A stretch of 64,000 nucleotides of DNA from Symmetrospora coprosmae. Its lineage: Eukaryota; Basidiomycota; Cystobasidiomycetes; Symmetrosporaceae. The DNA lies in contig VUYT01000016.1 of NCBI GenBank assembly GCA_008802785.1, positions 354,428-418,427 of the forward strand, read 5' to 3'. A model generated the notes under the pieces. It was not told where the DNA came from, searched no databases, and was given only the letters and a program-made list of their open reading frames with translations. Of the stretch, positions 32,945 to 44,109 are shown piece after piece (position 1 is the stretch's first letter; each line of letters opens with the position of its first letter). The translations under genes and the position numbers were made by a program.

Positions 32945-33944
32945 CTAAGAGTTGTCGTCTCGTAGCGGATTGTAGAGCTCGACCTGACAGATGTCGAGGA
33001 AGTGCAGGATGGCAAAGTTGTCGCGGAGGTCGCGGGCCTGCCACCTCTCGACGAGGACCGCCATTGTTACCGGACTGTCTTCGTCTACCTCCTCTCCTTG
33101 CGTAGCTGCAAGAATGTCACGGTACGAATAATACGCGTCAAGGTGTAGCTGGATGATGGTACCGAAGCCTTCGACTGGTCGGGCGGACAGGCGCTTGTAA
33201 GCCTAGAGTAGGGCAGACGTCCGTCGAGCAGGCTGTACGCACCGAATTTGGACAGTGACCATGTGAGGAAGAGCGGTTCCTCGATAGCTGCCTCGAAGCT
33301 CTTCCTCCTGCACATCTCCTGCAAGAGCTCCGAGAGCTGGCGGCGGATGGCCTTCAAGAGCTCGTACTGGCGCGTCTGGGGTGGGCACGGGGAGCAAGTG
33401 GTGTCATTCGTGCATGCCTTCCACTCACGGGGCACAGAGAGACCTCACTAGCTTGTCGAACGCCGAGAAAAGCTGGATCTGGTCGTTCTCCTGTGCTCGC
33501 TCCGCTGCCAGAAGAGCCCGGTGACGGCCTCGCGGGGTAGCAGAAGCTGTGTCTCCAGCGTAGCCATTAACAGCTCCTCCATTAGCGGATGCTTGCGCTT
33601 TGCTGTCGTTAGTATGGTGACGAGGTCAGGAGGTGCGCGTCTGATGGCTTTGTGACGATGACCTTCAGCACGCACGCAAGAGCGATCGTGCTCCGGTCAA
33701 GGCGCTTCAATGCCTCGACGCCTTGCCCATGTAGCATGGTCCAATTCTTCCTGATGAGCTCGTAGTTCTTGACTGTCCCCCGGAACGCCCTCTGAAACGT
33801 TGACTCCACTGGACCTGCATTGCCGCGCTTTGAGGGCGAGGGCTGAGGAGATGTCGCTGGCGATGAGGCGGGCTGCAGGGGACTTGGCGACGGCGTATGC
33901 GGCGTCGGGCTAGTTAAACGAGCTCGAGGCGTAGAGCGAGGCAT
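32945..33944 (-). CDS. Unrecognised helical protein with a Ser/Pro-rich N-terminus
   Basis: No family recognised. Four exons (33944-33676, 33602-33449, 33375-33243, 33174-32945) give 261 residues and every join is in phase, which supports the gene. The first 45 residues are Ser/Thr/Pro-rich. Then comes FQRAFRGTVKNYELIRKNWTM, a disordered segment, a helical part (RAQENDQIQLFSAFDKL, RQYELLKAIRRQLSELLQEM, FLTWSLSKF) and a C-terminal domain (GFGTIIQLHLDAYYSYRDIL, NFAILHFLDICQVEL). The even spacing of charged and hydrophobic residues suggests a coiled or helical-bundle subunit of a larger complex. Confidence 0.6.
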
Positions 33945-34289
33945 CTTGTTGTCACTGGTCGCTCTGGCAGTGTGAGAGCAAGCGCTCTGGCAGTGTGAGA
34001 GCAAGCGCACTTCTCCTACTCGAGGACTACAGTGCGAGGCCTAGGACGAGTAGATTTGGTGAGTCACGTGCGAGTCGACCATGCTGCTGATGCTGCTGCT
34101 CGACTCCTAACGAGGCCTGCTCTGTATAGGTGCGGCGAGAGGCTCGTTGTTCGCGGTAGGCAGCTTTTAATCTAGTCTTACAACGAGCGGGAAGGACAGC
34201 TGCGCAAAGGGTATCGCAAGCTGAGGTATGACGAGACAAAGCCGCTCGTAAATTTCGAGCGGGCTGCTTTCCGGCACTGATCTCTCAGC
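33945..34289. other. Intergenic region
   Basis: 345 bp between the unknown minus-strand gene and the ERG2 stop. It contains a 24-bp direct repeat (GCTCTGGCAGTGTGAGAGCA unit, about 33960-34007) just upstream of the unknown gene; no other feature seen. Confidence 0.45.
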
Positions 34290-35362
34290 CTATAGCTTCC
34301 CATGCAGCATGTTGCGGATCATTTCACGTCCCGTCAAGCGTGTCGTCTCCCATAGCGTTCCGACGTCGAGGGTCGAGCTGAGCCCATCGGCGTAACCGAA
34401 AAAGAGCATCGGCGGGATGAGCCCTGCGCGACAAGCAGAAGAAGGATCAGCAAGATGCTGGCAGACCCCGAGTATACACATTGTTCACTCACCGACAGCG
34501 TATTCCATGGCAAAGCCACCGTCATGGAATTTGTACTGCTTGACCTCCCCACGACGCAAGTGGTGAACGGTGCCTGCGGGGTAGACCTGCAGTGCACGGG
34601 AGCGCAGGACACGCAGCTGTCAGAAGCGGCAAGGCAGTCTCTTGACAGGCACATGACTTACCTCCGCCTCAAGTGAACCTGCCCTGTAGGCAGTCTGCTC
34701 TCCCGTGAGGATGTGGAAGTAGTCGTCTGCCGTGTGACGACCCGTGTGCCCCTCGGTGCCGATAGGCGTGCCGAAGATGATGAGGTACTCGGTCAAGGAC
34801 GCGTGGATGATGTACATGCCGCCCATGGCGCCTCCAGCGTTATTGAAGACCTGAGTGAGCAGCATGGGTCGCACCCTTCAGCGTGCGCGCACGGTCCTAT
34901 CGACGCGGCTGGCCGCGCACCCATTCTTCCTTTTTCGAGATGGCCCATTCTGGCTGCTCGGCTCTGAGCGTAGAGACGATCTCATCGATGACAGCACGTG
35001 TGTTGTTGCCATGCTTCTGCAGTGTCTGCAGCTGCAGCTCTCGCAGGCGCGCTGGGCTAAAGATGTAGAAGCGTTCCTGGAAGATGGCCCGGCCCAGCCG
35101 CTCAGCCAGGACCAGGGCGACAACAGGGAGCAAAGAGGCACACGCTTCTCACCTTGAACTGGTCGAGGATATTGAAGAAGAGGACGATGAAGCCAAGGGC
35201 GAGTCCTGCGACAGCGAGCTTGCTCAAACCGCGTGACTTGCCGGAGGGGCCGCCAGCTGAGGACGCGACACCATGACCAGCAGGACCAGCCGTCTTCACT
35301 TTCTGCTTGTAGACTACCTTTGGCGTCTGCTTGGCTGGCGAGGAGGGTGCTGTGCCTGCCAT
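34290..35362 (-). CDS. erg2: C-8 sterol isomerase (ERG2 / sigma-1 receptor family)
   Basis: The enzyme moves the delta-8 double bond to delta-7 in ergosterol synthesis in the ER membrane. Five exons (35362-35153, 35076-34921, 34850-34662, 34586-34493, 34423-34290) give 260 residues. A Lys/Ala/Gly-rich N-terminus precedes a single TM segment ([18 protein letters not shown]). The ERG2 core follows: [86 protein letters not shown] and [21 protein letters not shown]. All joins are in phase. It is divergent from the next gene with ~230 bp between starts. Confidence 0.94.
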
Positions 35363-35589
35363 AATGGTGTACCGTAGCCTCCTTCTGGTGGTGGTGCTGA
35401 AGCGAACCCTCGAGTAGCCGACTGACAGGCAGCAGCCCTCGGTGTCGTCGTCGTCGCCTCGCTTTGACCCGGACCTTTTGCTTTTCCCGACTCGGCCCAC
35501 AAATACACGCAACACCATCGAACCACCTTCCTCTGCAGCTCCTTCCTCTTTGCTTGGCAGACCCACGCGGAGCCTCTCCCTCAAAGAAG

Positions 35590-36352
35590 ATGTCCTCCAT
35601 CATCAACTCCATCGCCAGCGCCATCTCATCGTCTTCCGGGTCTGCCACTGGCAGCTCGTCCCGTCAGTGGAAGTCGGCAGCGCAGCTCGCACTCCACCTG
35701 CTCAAGAAGAACGGACCTACGACCACGCAAGCACTGTACAAGGCATGTTCGGCGACCGAGGCACCGTCAGAGAAGGAGTACCGCGCACCGGGGCACCGCG
35801 ACTATCGCATCATTGACGGCGTCGTGCGTAATGGCACAGTCAGGCCACCACAGCCCAACCATCTCGTCAGATCCGTCCGCTTGTGAGTGCAAGCGGCCTC
35901 TCTACAACACCTGGACGCGCTTGCCGAGGTCTTCTGGCTGATGCATGCTCGTCACACGCAACTTCCGCCACTACAGCCTCAAGCTCACCCTGCAGGAGCT
36001 AGAGAGTGCAGGTCAAATAGGACATGCACCCACAGCAAAGCTCATCGCTCTGTCCGAGGACAAGCTTGCAAGCGAGGCTACCATCCCTCAAGAGCAGAGG
36101 ACAGCACTGAGCGAAGCGCTGGCGGAGATCAAGCAGGTGCACGAAAGGAACCTCGCAGCAAAGGAATCGCCCTTCGTCTGGATCGACGGCGAGCGGTGGA
36201 AGACATTGGCTGCCGCAGGAGCAGGCATCAAGCGGTCACCAAAGCCGAGCAAGGCGAAGCGGACGAGCAGATCGCCCCGGGTGGCCCTCGGCGAGCGGGA
36301 TAGAGAAGGCCGCTCAGGGGTATACGGTCGGCGACAGGAGGCGTCGTATTAG
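35590..36352 (+). CDS. Small basic protein, possibly mitochondrial ribosome-associated (uncertain)
   Basis: Exons 35590-35882 and 35977-36352 encode 222 residues. The N-terminus is Ser-rich. A central part resembling a winged-helix-like element (WKSAAQLALHLLKKNGPTTTQALYKAC) is followed by FLKLTLQELESAGQIGH formed across the intron, then a Glu/Lys helix and a basic tail (KRSPKPSKAKRTSRSPR). The arrangement of a GPTTTQ-type helix-turn-helix and a basic tail is reminiscent of fungal mitoribosomal or nucleic-acid-binding proteins, but this is only an impression. Its stop is 39 bp from the stop of the convergent mitochondrial release-factor gene. Confidence 0.55.
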
Positions 36353-36391
36353 GTTATCGGATTAACTACATCTTTGAATGTGCACTATCGG

Positions 36392-37199
36392 CTATGCTCT
36401 TCGCAGCCCTTCCTCTGCGTGCGCGTCGACTGCGCTCGAGCGTTCTTGTGCATCTGGCTCCGTTGCACGCAGCTCGCCTGGCCCGTCGGCCTCCTGGCCT
36501 TCTGCAACGGTTCCTGCGTTCAGCTTTTCGGCTTTACGTCGGCGTTTCCGAGCTTGTGCAGCCTTCTTGCTGGCCTCTTTGCTCCATTGCGACTCGAGCT
36601 TTGATGCGCCGCGATTGACTTCAAGGTCGACTGCGTAGCGCGACGTTCACGGTGTCAGTCCAGGCCCTACACCCGGAGCTTTGCCTCTGACTCGAGCGCA
36701 TGTTGTCTCACCTCGCTCTCGCAGGATCTTGCGAGCGAGACTACGGTTCCACTCCCTCGAGCGAGTTTGATGGCATTGAACGCGAATACCTGCAAAGGCA
36801 AGGGAGTGGTACGAACGGTCACAGGGCTGCCGAGCCGTCATGGTCGCGCTTTCTCGCCGAATCCGTCGCACCAGTTGGCTTGTGCACCAGGCTGACGGAG
36901 ATGTTGGTCTTGTTTATGGACTGTCCTCTGCGATTAGGAGGCGGCGAGAGGCATGAGACGTTGAACCGAGTCAGTGAGGACGTTCCCGCCCCCAAAGGCT
37001 TGCAAGGCTCAAGGTTGCCGCACCCTGGACCGCTTCCGCGAACGAAGGTCTCTTCGATGTCCGACTCTGGGATGGGAGGCAAAGACGGCCGTTTCGAGGA
37101 GGACACAGATCTAACCCATCCGACCTGAGGGGTAAAACGCGCTTCAAGCGCCCAGAGCAGGCTTCTTCGGATTATCGATGCCGTCCATTGCCTGAACAT
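36392..37199 (-). CDS. Mitochondrial class I release factor-like/peptidyl-tRNA hydrolase (C12orf65/Rso55-like)
   Basis: The GGQ-domain family rescues stalled mitochondrial ribosomes by hydrolysing peptidyl-tRNA. Four exons (37199-37024, 36927-36872, 36789-36712, 36630-36392) give 182 residues. The N-terminus MFRQWTASIIRRSLLW, with Arg and no acidic residues, is a mitochondrial targeting sequence. The catalytic segment reads ESDIEETFVRGSGPG joined to GQSINKTNISVSLVHKPTG, so the GGQ motif is created by splicing at 37024/36927. It continues with IRVQCHQTRSREWNRSLARKIL and a Lys/Arg helix KEASKKAAQARKRRRKAEKL, the ribosome-binding tail typical of rescue factors. There are no codon-recognition domains. 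Confidence 0.88.
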
Positions 37200-37569
37200 T
37201 CGCTGTCCAGCGAGCTCGCCAATGTCGACGGTTGGCGAAAGCACGAAAGGAGTCGGCGCGACACATCTCCGTTGGCCATCCCGAGCGTAACCGGACACAA
37301 GAATCGCGCGGAAGTGAGGATAAGCTGTTTGTTCCAGTTGCTGTTCAGTCACGCTAATGCCTATACACGTTTGCTAATGCTAAAGAGTGTTGCTAGAGAT
37401 GTGTGTGCTTTGCTAAAGAAAGGCCAAAAGCCGACAAGAACTGCTACTGCGAGTGATACGGACCGCCGTGATAGATTGTTGATAATGATACCGAATGAGA
37501 CCAGCTATAGACAGATAAGACTGATACGCAGTAGACGCGCGTGTATGTTGTTCGAAGATGTCAAGGGGA
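37200..37569. other. Intergenic region between release factor and arrestin
   Basis: 370 bp, upstream of the release factor and downstream of the arrestin stop. AT-richer than its surroundings (around 37340-37560); no gene seen. Confidence 0.4.
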
Positions 37570-40359
37570 TTAGACGTATGCGGGCACGCTGGCGACGGCT
37601 GCCTTATAGCTGGGCGGCGGGCACAGCCATGCCTCTTCTCCATCGTCGCCGACTCGCTCGTAGCGTTCCACCTCAGACTCGTCGGCATCCCTTGCAGCGT
37701 TCTCGGCCGACTGTTCGGCCGTCGCAGCGGGTGCGTTAGTCGGGACAGCCGCAGTGGGCGATGGTCGCGGCGCGGGCGGGATCACGCTCGGAGAGTCTCC
37801 AGCTGCGCGTGCGATGATGCACGACATCTGCGGCTCGGCGACAGAGCCAATGGTGATGGGGATGAGAATCTCCTTGATCTTGCCTGGGAAGGCAGGAAGC
37901 TGCGGCGCGTGCGAGAATGGCGAAGACGAGGAAGTGCTCTTCTTGGAGCGGCCCGAAGCGGGCGAGGCGACCGGGAAAGGGTTGCTGGTGGAAAGCCCGG
38001 AGAGAGCCGAAGCAGTGGGGCACCGAGGAAGAGTAAAGCTGTTTGCGCCCGGGATCTCCATGTCAGGGACGCAGTCGCCGATCTCTGAAAGGACATCCAC
38101 CATCTTGTCGTTGGCGAAGCCGACCTCGATGCTGATGTAGTGGCGGGCAGATGTGTGCACGTAGCGCTCGTAGTCGGCCTTGGCGAGGGTGCGCTTGCTG
38201 AGAGCGGGCGAGAACCAAGAGCACTCGCCGTGCTTCATCGAGGGAGCCGAGGTAGGACCAAGCTCGAGTTGCGAAGTGTAGCCGTGCGACCATTCGCCAT
38301 TGGGGCCGCCGACGGGAAGGGTGATGTCGGAGATGACGACCGAGGCCTTGGTGCCCGGAGTCGCTCCCTGCTGAGCTCGGACCGAGTAAGGCACGTAGCC
38401 CCACCGCGAGACAATCTCCTCCTCCTCCTTGCAGAACTCCTCAAAGAACATCTCCTCGGGAAGCCCCCACTCGTTCATCATCTCGTACTGCGAGTCGCGC
38501 ACGTAGATCTTCCGGATGAGCGAAAGGCGGATATAGAGGTCCGTCGGCTCGGTGGGGCAGTCGGCGATCTTCAGCGTGATTGGAATAACCGATCCGGGCG
38601 AGTAGCTAGTCGTCGGAATCGACGGGCAGACAATGTGAGTGCATGTCTTGTCTGGCGAAGCAGACTTGCCCGAGCCGGAAGGAGCGCTCAGAGACAGCGC
38701 TCGGGAGAGTCCAGCCAAGAAACCACCTCGACGTGCGTCGTGCGTGAGAATCGGAATGTGGGGAGCGGGTGTCGGGAGCGTCGAAGGCAAGATGTGGAAG
38801 GGGACCGAGTGGACATGAAGAATCTCCGGTCGACCGTCCGCCATGATCCGCGAGCTGAAGACAGCCAAGGACATGGTGTAGCGAATGCGATAGTGCTTCG
38901 ACTCGAATGAGGGTGGCCTATGATGGAGGCAATGGTCAAGTCAGCTCAGCTCGAAGCACGCGCGACTGAAAGAGGCAGAGCGACTAACAGCTTCTCGGAG
39001 CAGGGGATCTTCATGCTGAGCGGCAGCATGAAGGTGCCAGGGGCGAGCATCTCGTCCCAAGACCCGTCCTCCAGATCGTCCACCGGAAAGCCCCTCTTGG
39101 CTCGGTACTCGCGCTCTACTCGCAGCTTCTCCTTGACGATCGGTGCTGCATCCCGCCTCCAGATCTTGAGGCCATTTGTGAGGTCCGTCGCAAAGTCTGC
39201 AATCATCCTCTGCGTCTTGACAATCTCCTTCCCGCTCTTCTTGGCCTTCTCCTCGTCGAGAACCTCCAGCACACCGGTGACGCCAAGCATCATGCCGGCG
39301 ATGCCGTCTCGCTTGCTGCTAGATGCCTTTGCACCCAGAGCGAGAGGGACACCACCTGCTGTCTTGATCTTGAGCTGGGGCGCGAAGCTGACGCGCTGGA
39401 GAGGGAAGAAGGCGGGGGGCGCGGACGAAGCGGGGTCCGAAAGGCTGGAGTCGGGACCAGCGAACTTGAGGCACGACTCCAGGTCGCTGCTCGTCAAGTT
39501 CGAGGCTGCTGTGGGGCCAGGGAAGGTGAAGGGACGATCTGGGCGCGTCCACTGGGAAGGAGGGAGGATGGACGAGACCGATGTCGAAGGAGTGGAAAGC
39601 GGAGTGGAGCTCGGGAAGCAGTCCTCGGGAAGGTCCTCCTCGTCCGATGTCGTGAACGGCTCGTCCAAGTAGTCGTCCTCCTCGCAGTCCATGCTAGAGT
39701 GGGACATCACGCTCGATGCCGGGCTGCTTCGCCCGGACGAGGTGGAGCGGCCGCAATCGTCGTTGTACATAGCGTCCTGGGTAGCGAAGTATGCGTCGTC
39801 CTCGGTCTCGTCAGAGCCAGATGAGCTATCAGAGACGGCCGAAGGGGATTCTGGGAGAACTGGGGATGTGCAGAAAGCCGCGCTTGCGGAGACGGTAGGT
39901 GAGAGAGGCGGCTCCATGGCTGGCGATTTGCCATTGCTGCCGGTGAATGCGCTGTTTGCAGCAGATGCACCACCAAATCGGTATTCGGACGGTGCCTGTG
40001 GATGAAGGGAGAAGACGAGTTCAAGGGGGTAGATATCAGCGACCGAACCGAGATTTGGAGGTGACTGAGGTGTGAAAGGCATGCGCAAGACTCACCCAGA
40101 CAGAGCCAATGGACTGCCTCTTGCTTGGGGGCCCTGCAGCAAAGCCAGCAGGCTCCTCTCCCGAGCGCTGTCGAAGTCTAGCAGGTCTGCCCATGGTAGC
40201 GGTTGTGGCGGCGTCGAGGGGTGCTGCCGTCGAAGAGCTTGTGCTGGATGATTGGGTGGAGAAGAGCAACGGAGCGAAGGCGGGTGCCGAGACGGCTGCG
40301 CTGCTCGCAGCCATTGCTTCTGTCTGGGCGAAGCTGCTCGAGGTGGGTGTTCGTGGCAT
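37570..40359 (-). CDS. Alpha-arrestin (arrestin-related trafficking adaptor)
   Basis: These adaptors link plasma-membrane cargo to Rsp5-type ubiquitin ligases for endocytosis. Three exons (40359-40096, 39995-38989, 38917-37570) give 872 residues. The arrestin-N fold begins at FSLHPQAPSEYRF-like sequence and is interrupted by ~150 disordered Ser/Asp-rich residues. The fold resumes at RVSFAPQLKIKTAGGVPLALG, GTFMLPLSMKIP and the arrestin signature LPPSFESKHYRIRYTM made across the intron. Arrestin-C shows SVIPITLKIADCP, ISDITLPVGG and HYISIEVGF. Near the C-terminus the PPPSY motif matches a PY (PPxY) site for Rsp5 WW domains. The start at 40359 is the first ATG in frame. Confidence 0.88.
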
Positions 40360-42591
40360 CGCGAGTGCACCGGGAATGACGCGTGAGGCCCGGCGAGGTG
40401 GACAAAGGGCGGAGGAAGCCACGAGAAGTGCGGGCGTGCGAGAGCCGGGCTTGGAGTGGATGTTGGAGTCGAGAAGACGAATGAAGGTTCAGGAAGAGGC
40501 GCCCTAACGAAAGGGAAGGTGGGTTGGGAGCTTCGGACAGAGAATCCTTCGAAAAAAGGGGGGTTTGTCGCGCGAGAGGAGGTCGCGACTGGGCTCGGAG
40601 AATGCTTCAGGGGATGGAGCAGTTCAAAGGGGGCTCCTCTGCAAATGGGCTCGAGAATGTTGAGCGAAGGCAAGTTGCGCGGCTGAGCTCTGTGCTGCTG
40701 TGCTGTGCTGGCGGGTCTCGGTGGTCCGTCCTGCTATGCTGAGGTGGACTCGAGTGGCGGAAAGCGCGTCGCGGGTGCCAGCGAGCGGGGAAGAGTTGTG
40801 CTCCGTAACAATTTCCGTCGTGAAAAGCAACACCGTCAAAGCTAACCAGAGCTTTTGAGGTGGATGTCGTGTCGTGTAAGAGCCGGTCGCAAGGTTGCTT
40901 TCGCTTGAGCAGACGACGAGGTCTGTCTCTGCTGATCCTTGCAGGACGTCAGGGACTGGTGCAGACAACCGTTGCCAAAGGCCGACAGAGAGAAATGAGG
41001 AAAGGCGAAAAGCGAATGTGTCGAGGTGGGAAGAGTGGAGCAAGGAGAGAGCCGACCTGCTGCTCAGAGAAGCTTTGATGCTGGTGGCTGTCTTGCACAA
41101 CCGTCCGTCCGCAGCGGAGCGCGTTCGCGGCTTGCCCTCTGCCTTCTGCAGTCACGCGCCTTGTGCAAGGGGCACGCACGCTAATGCCCTCGTCTCCCTT
41201 CGCCTTCAACCACCTCTTTGTCTGTGGCACGCAGCAATGGTGCCAATGACGGACGCGTCTCTCGCGAGGCGTGTGCGCTGATAAAGCGACTTTGTCGCTG
41301 TCGAGTCGTCGATGTGGTCCGTGCGTCCTGCTGCTCCGTCCCTGATTGTCGATCGGGTGCCTGGAATGTGGTCTATGCGAGACGACCCACCCCTTCGCGC
41401 GTGGCTCACGCGTATAGATTACGTACTCCGCAAGAAGGGTGAATGAAGCGCGAGCTGTGGTGATAGTACTGATGTGGTGCGTTGGTACGTACGTATACGA
41501 GCTGGTGCATGCAGAGAGGAAAGAAGCGAGTCGCCGGTGCCTGTCCTCCTCAGGTCTTGAGCCCGGACCTCTGAAGCTTTCCCTCGTCGACAAGCTGCAT
41601 CCGACAAATACATCTCTCGCAGTCCCTTGCTTCGGAGAAGCTTCATACTTTTTAATGTGTATACCACGACTGTCCCGTCCTATCCTCTTCGCCCGGTTAT
41701 CCACTCGGTGGCCGGCCTGACCTCCCGTCGCGCTCCCGTCGCCTACATTCCCCTTCCCGTCCGTCCCTTCCCGTCAAGTCGCGATCGGGCCGCTCCCGCT
41801 TCTTCAAGCTTTCTCCACCACAACGCGACCAGACGGACCGCGGCGAACGATGACAACGAGATCGCTTCAAAGTATGGACGTGTGCATCTATGCAGATTCA
41901 GACCCCGTCATGGCTGCATCTATCCTATCTGGACACTTCCGCGCACGCAAAAATGGCGGTCCGGACATGAGGCTCCCGTCGACTGACTGCTACACCTCGA
42001 CGATGTGCCCGATGACCCATCGAGCGTGAACCTGCGGTGCCTTGAAAAGCCAGATCGTCACTGATCGCAGAAGCACCGCTGGCAGATGACGATGTCCCAG
42101 GCGGCTGAAGAGCTTTGGTCCTCATCCCGCCTTGGCCCTCGAGCAGCACAATCTGAGGCCAATCAGTACCATGCGCGCGTCGTCCTTCCCGTTTATTGTT
42201 CCGCGCTCGAGTGTTTGTTGATGGTGATGGGCAGTCGCCTCCCGCTTGGACAGGTCGTACTGTAAGGGTCTAGACTTCGCTCGCGTCGAGAGGTCGACGG
42301 TGCGACGACTGTCGCTTGCAAGTTCTCAAACTGCACACCGCACAGGGCAGACGACAACTCAGAAGGAGGCGGTTTCCTGTTCTCTTCCGAAACGGCACTA
42401 GATGGGGAACGCATGTGATTACGCGAGAAGGCTCCGCCAGAGCTCGAAAGGTATGCCGTGATGGTCACAGAGACAGATAGTCGATAAGGGATTAGGAAAG
42501 CGACAGCGTAGAAAGTGTGCTGTACAAGGACACAAAGGGGCACTGCATCGAAGGATCGCAAAGAGAGAGGAGGGCGCCTGCGCTAGAGTCC
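40360..42591. other. Long intergenic region (about 2.2 kb) upstream of the arrestin gene
   Basis: Between the arrestin start and the SUR2 stop. Several open frames exist on both strands but none has recognisable motifs or links to a neighbour. Likely a long arrestin promoter/leader; a noncoding RNA cannot be judged by eye. Confidence 0.4.
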
Positions 42592-43749
42592 TCATTCCAC
42601 CTTGACGACTTTTTCCACTTCCGTGTCGGCGGGAATCATGATCTCCTTGCCGTTCTCCAGCTTGACCGCCTTGCAGGGTCCGGCATTGTACTTGTCTCGG
42701 TGCCGCTGCGGGACCTGCTCGGCCGTCATCCTCGTCTTGAGGATGATGTCCCAGTGCGTGAAGTACGGCTGCGAGAAGTTCTTCTTGATACCGAACTGCT
42801 GGTGGTGGATATCGTGGTAGGCCACGTTGTTGCCAAACATGACCTGTAGCGGATCCCACGGCAGTGCGACTGGTTGCGACAGCAAACGAGCACGTCAGCC
42901 AAAGGCAGCAGAAAGAACCGCAGAGCGAGAGGAGGACCCACATCCACAGTGGTCGTCCACTGTCTTGAGCGTGGAGAAGCCAAACAGAATGATGGCTTGC
43001 CGCGTCGACATCATGCTGGCCCAGTGTGCGACTGCCGTTCCGAGTGTGTCAAGGAGGAATCCTTCGACAGGGTGATTGTATAGTGCTCCGAAAGCGTATG
43101 GGCAGTAGAGACGGTGGTGTAGGCTGTGAATGTGCCTGTACAAGAAGCGATTGGTGTGCATGTAGCGGTGCAGGAAATATTGCCAGGTGTCGAGGACAAA
43201 GCTGGCCCAAAGGAACTGGAGGATCGGAATGGCCCACCAGTAGGCGAGCTTGGTCATCTCCTGCCCGCAGGTCCTGAGCAAGCGTGTTGCTAGTGATGGG
43301 CCTAGGAGGGCGAAGGAGATCCTGCTGATCCAGATGCCGTACTGCTCCATCTCCCCTTTATGGTCTCGAAAGACCTCCTTCAACGGGTCCTCGCCATCCA
43401 GCCAGTACATGCCCAGTGCCGTTTGGACAGCCTGCTGCACGATGACCATGAGGACGACGGTGCGCTTGGTGACCCTGTTCTTCCGCTTGACCTCCTCCGG
43501 CTCGTGTATCCGGTACCGCTCAAAGTACGGAATCTCGGCCGAGTCGATGGCCTGGAAGATGAGCGAGACGCCCCAGTAGATGACGATTGGCATCAACAAG
43601 GAGAGATCCTTGTCGCTGATCCAGCTGAGGAGGGATGCGCGGGGGAAGTGGTACGCTGGGTAGTAGTCGAGCGGGCTCGCCACGAGCGCATAGGGCGGCG
43701 CTGTGAGAGCATCGTAGGCCGACGACGAGGACGATGATGAGACGTTCAT
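42592..43749 (-). CDS. sur2: Sphinganine C4-hydroxylase (SUR2 type, fatty acid hydroxylase superfamily)
   Basis: The enzyme hydroxylates dihydrosphingosine at C4 to make phytosphingosine in the ER, using a di-iron centre. Exons 43749-42942 and 42869-42592 encode 361 residues. TM segments include LSLLMPIVIYWGVSLIFQ and LMVIVQQAVQTALGMYWL. The three histidine boxes are HRYMH, HSLHH and HDIHH (the last in exon 2), with NHPVEGF and DDHCGFALPWDPLQ between them, the latter formed across the intron. It sits head-to-head with NAA25. Identification as SUR2 rather than ERG3 or ERG25 rests on the DDHCGxALPWDP segment and the overall length. Confidence 0.93.
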
Positions 43750-44109
43750 CGCGGACGTGTGACGAGTGGTCGGCCTGTGGGTGTATCTGATGTGCGCAAC
43801 AGGGCAATATCAAATGCGTTTGCGAAGGGCAGAAGTGGAGGTTGCAGTGTTCAAACGGAGAGAAGCGTCGAGAGCTGCACACTGACCGGACCACCGCTCG
43901 TCAGCAGGAGAGCGGGTGGCGAAAACACACGGAGGCCTCGACCCGATCGGGGCTTTACGCCACCTAAATCCTGCGACCCAGAGCGAAGGACGCACTGGCT
44001 GCAGCGACGACATCGTCATCATCATCATCATCATCACCGCATCCATGGCGTACTCGTAGTGCAAGGCAGGAGCGAGCAGAGCACCGTAGACAAAGTACGC
44101 GCACACATC
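43750..44109. promoter_or_regulatory. Bidirectional promoter of SUR2 and NAA25, with an ATC microsatellite
   Basis: 360 bp between divergent starts. It contains a short run of CAT/ATC triplets at about 44013-44036 just upstream of NAA25. Confidence 0.5.

Noticed and set aside
36900-36960. Mutated RGQ in place of GGQ in the mitochondrial release factor
   Set aside because: The Arg codon belongs to an intron; splicing restores GGQ.
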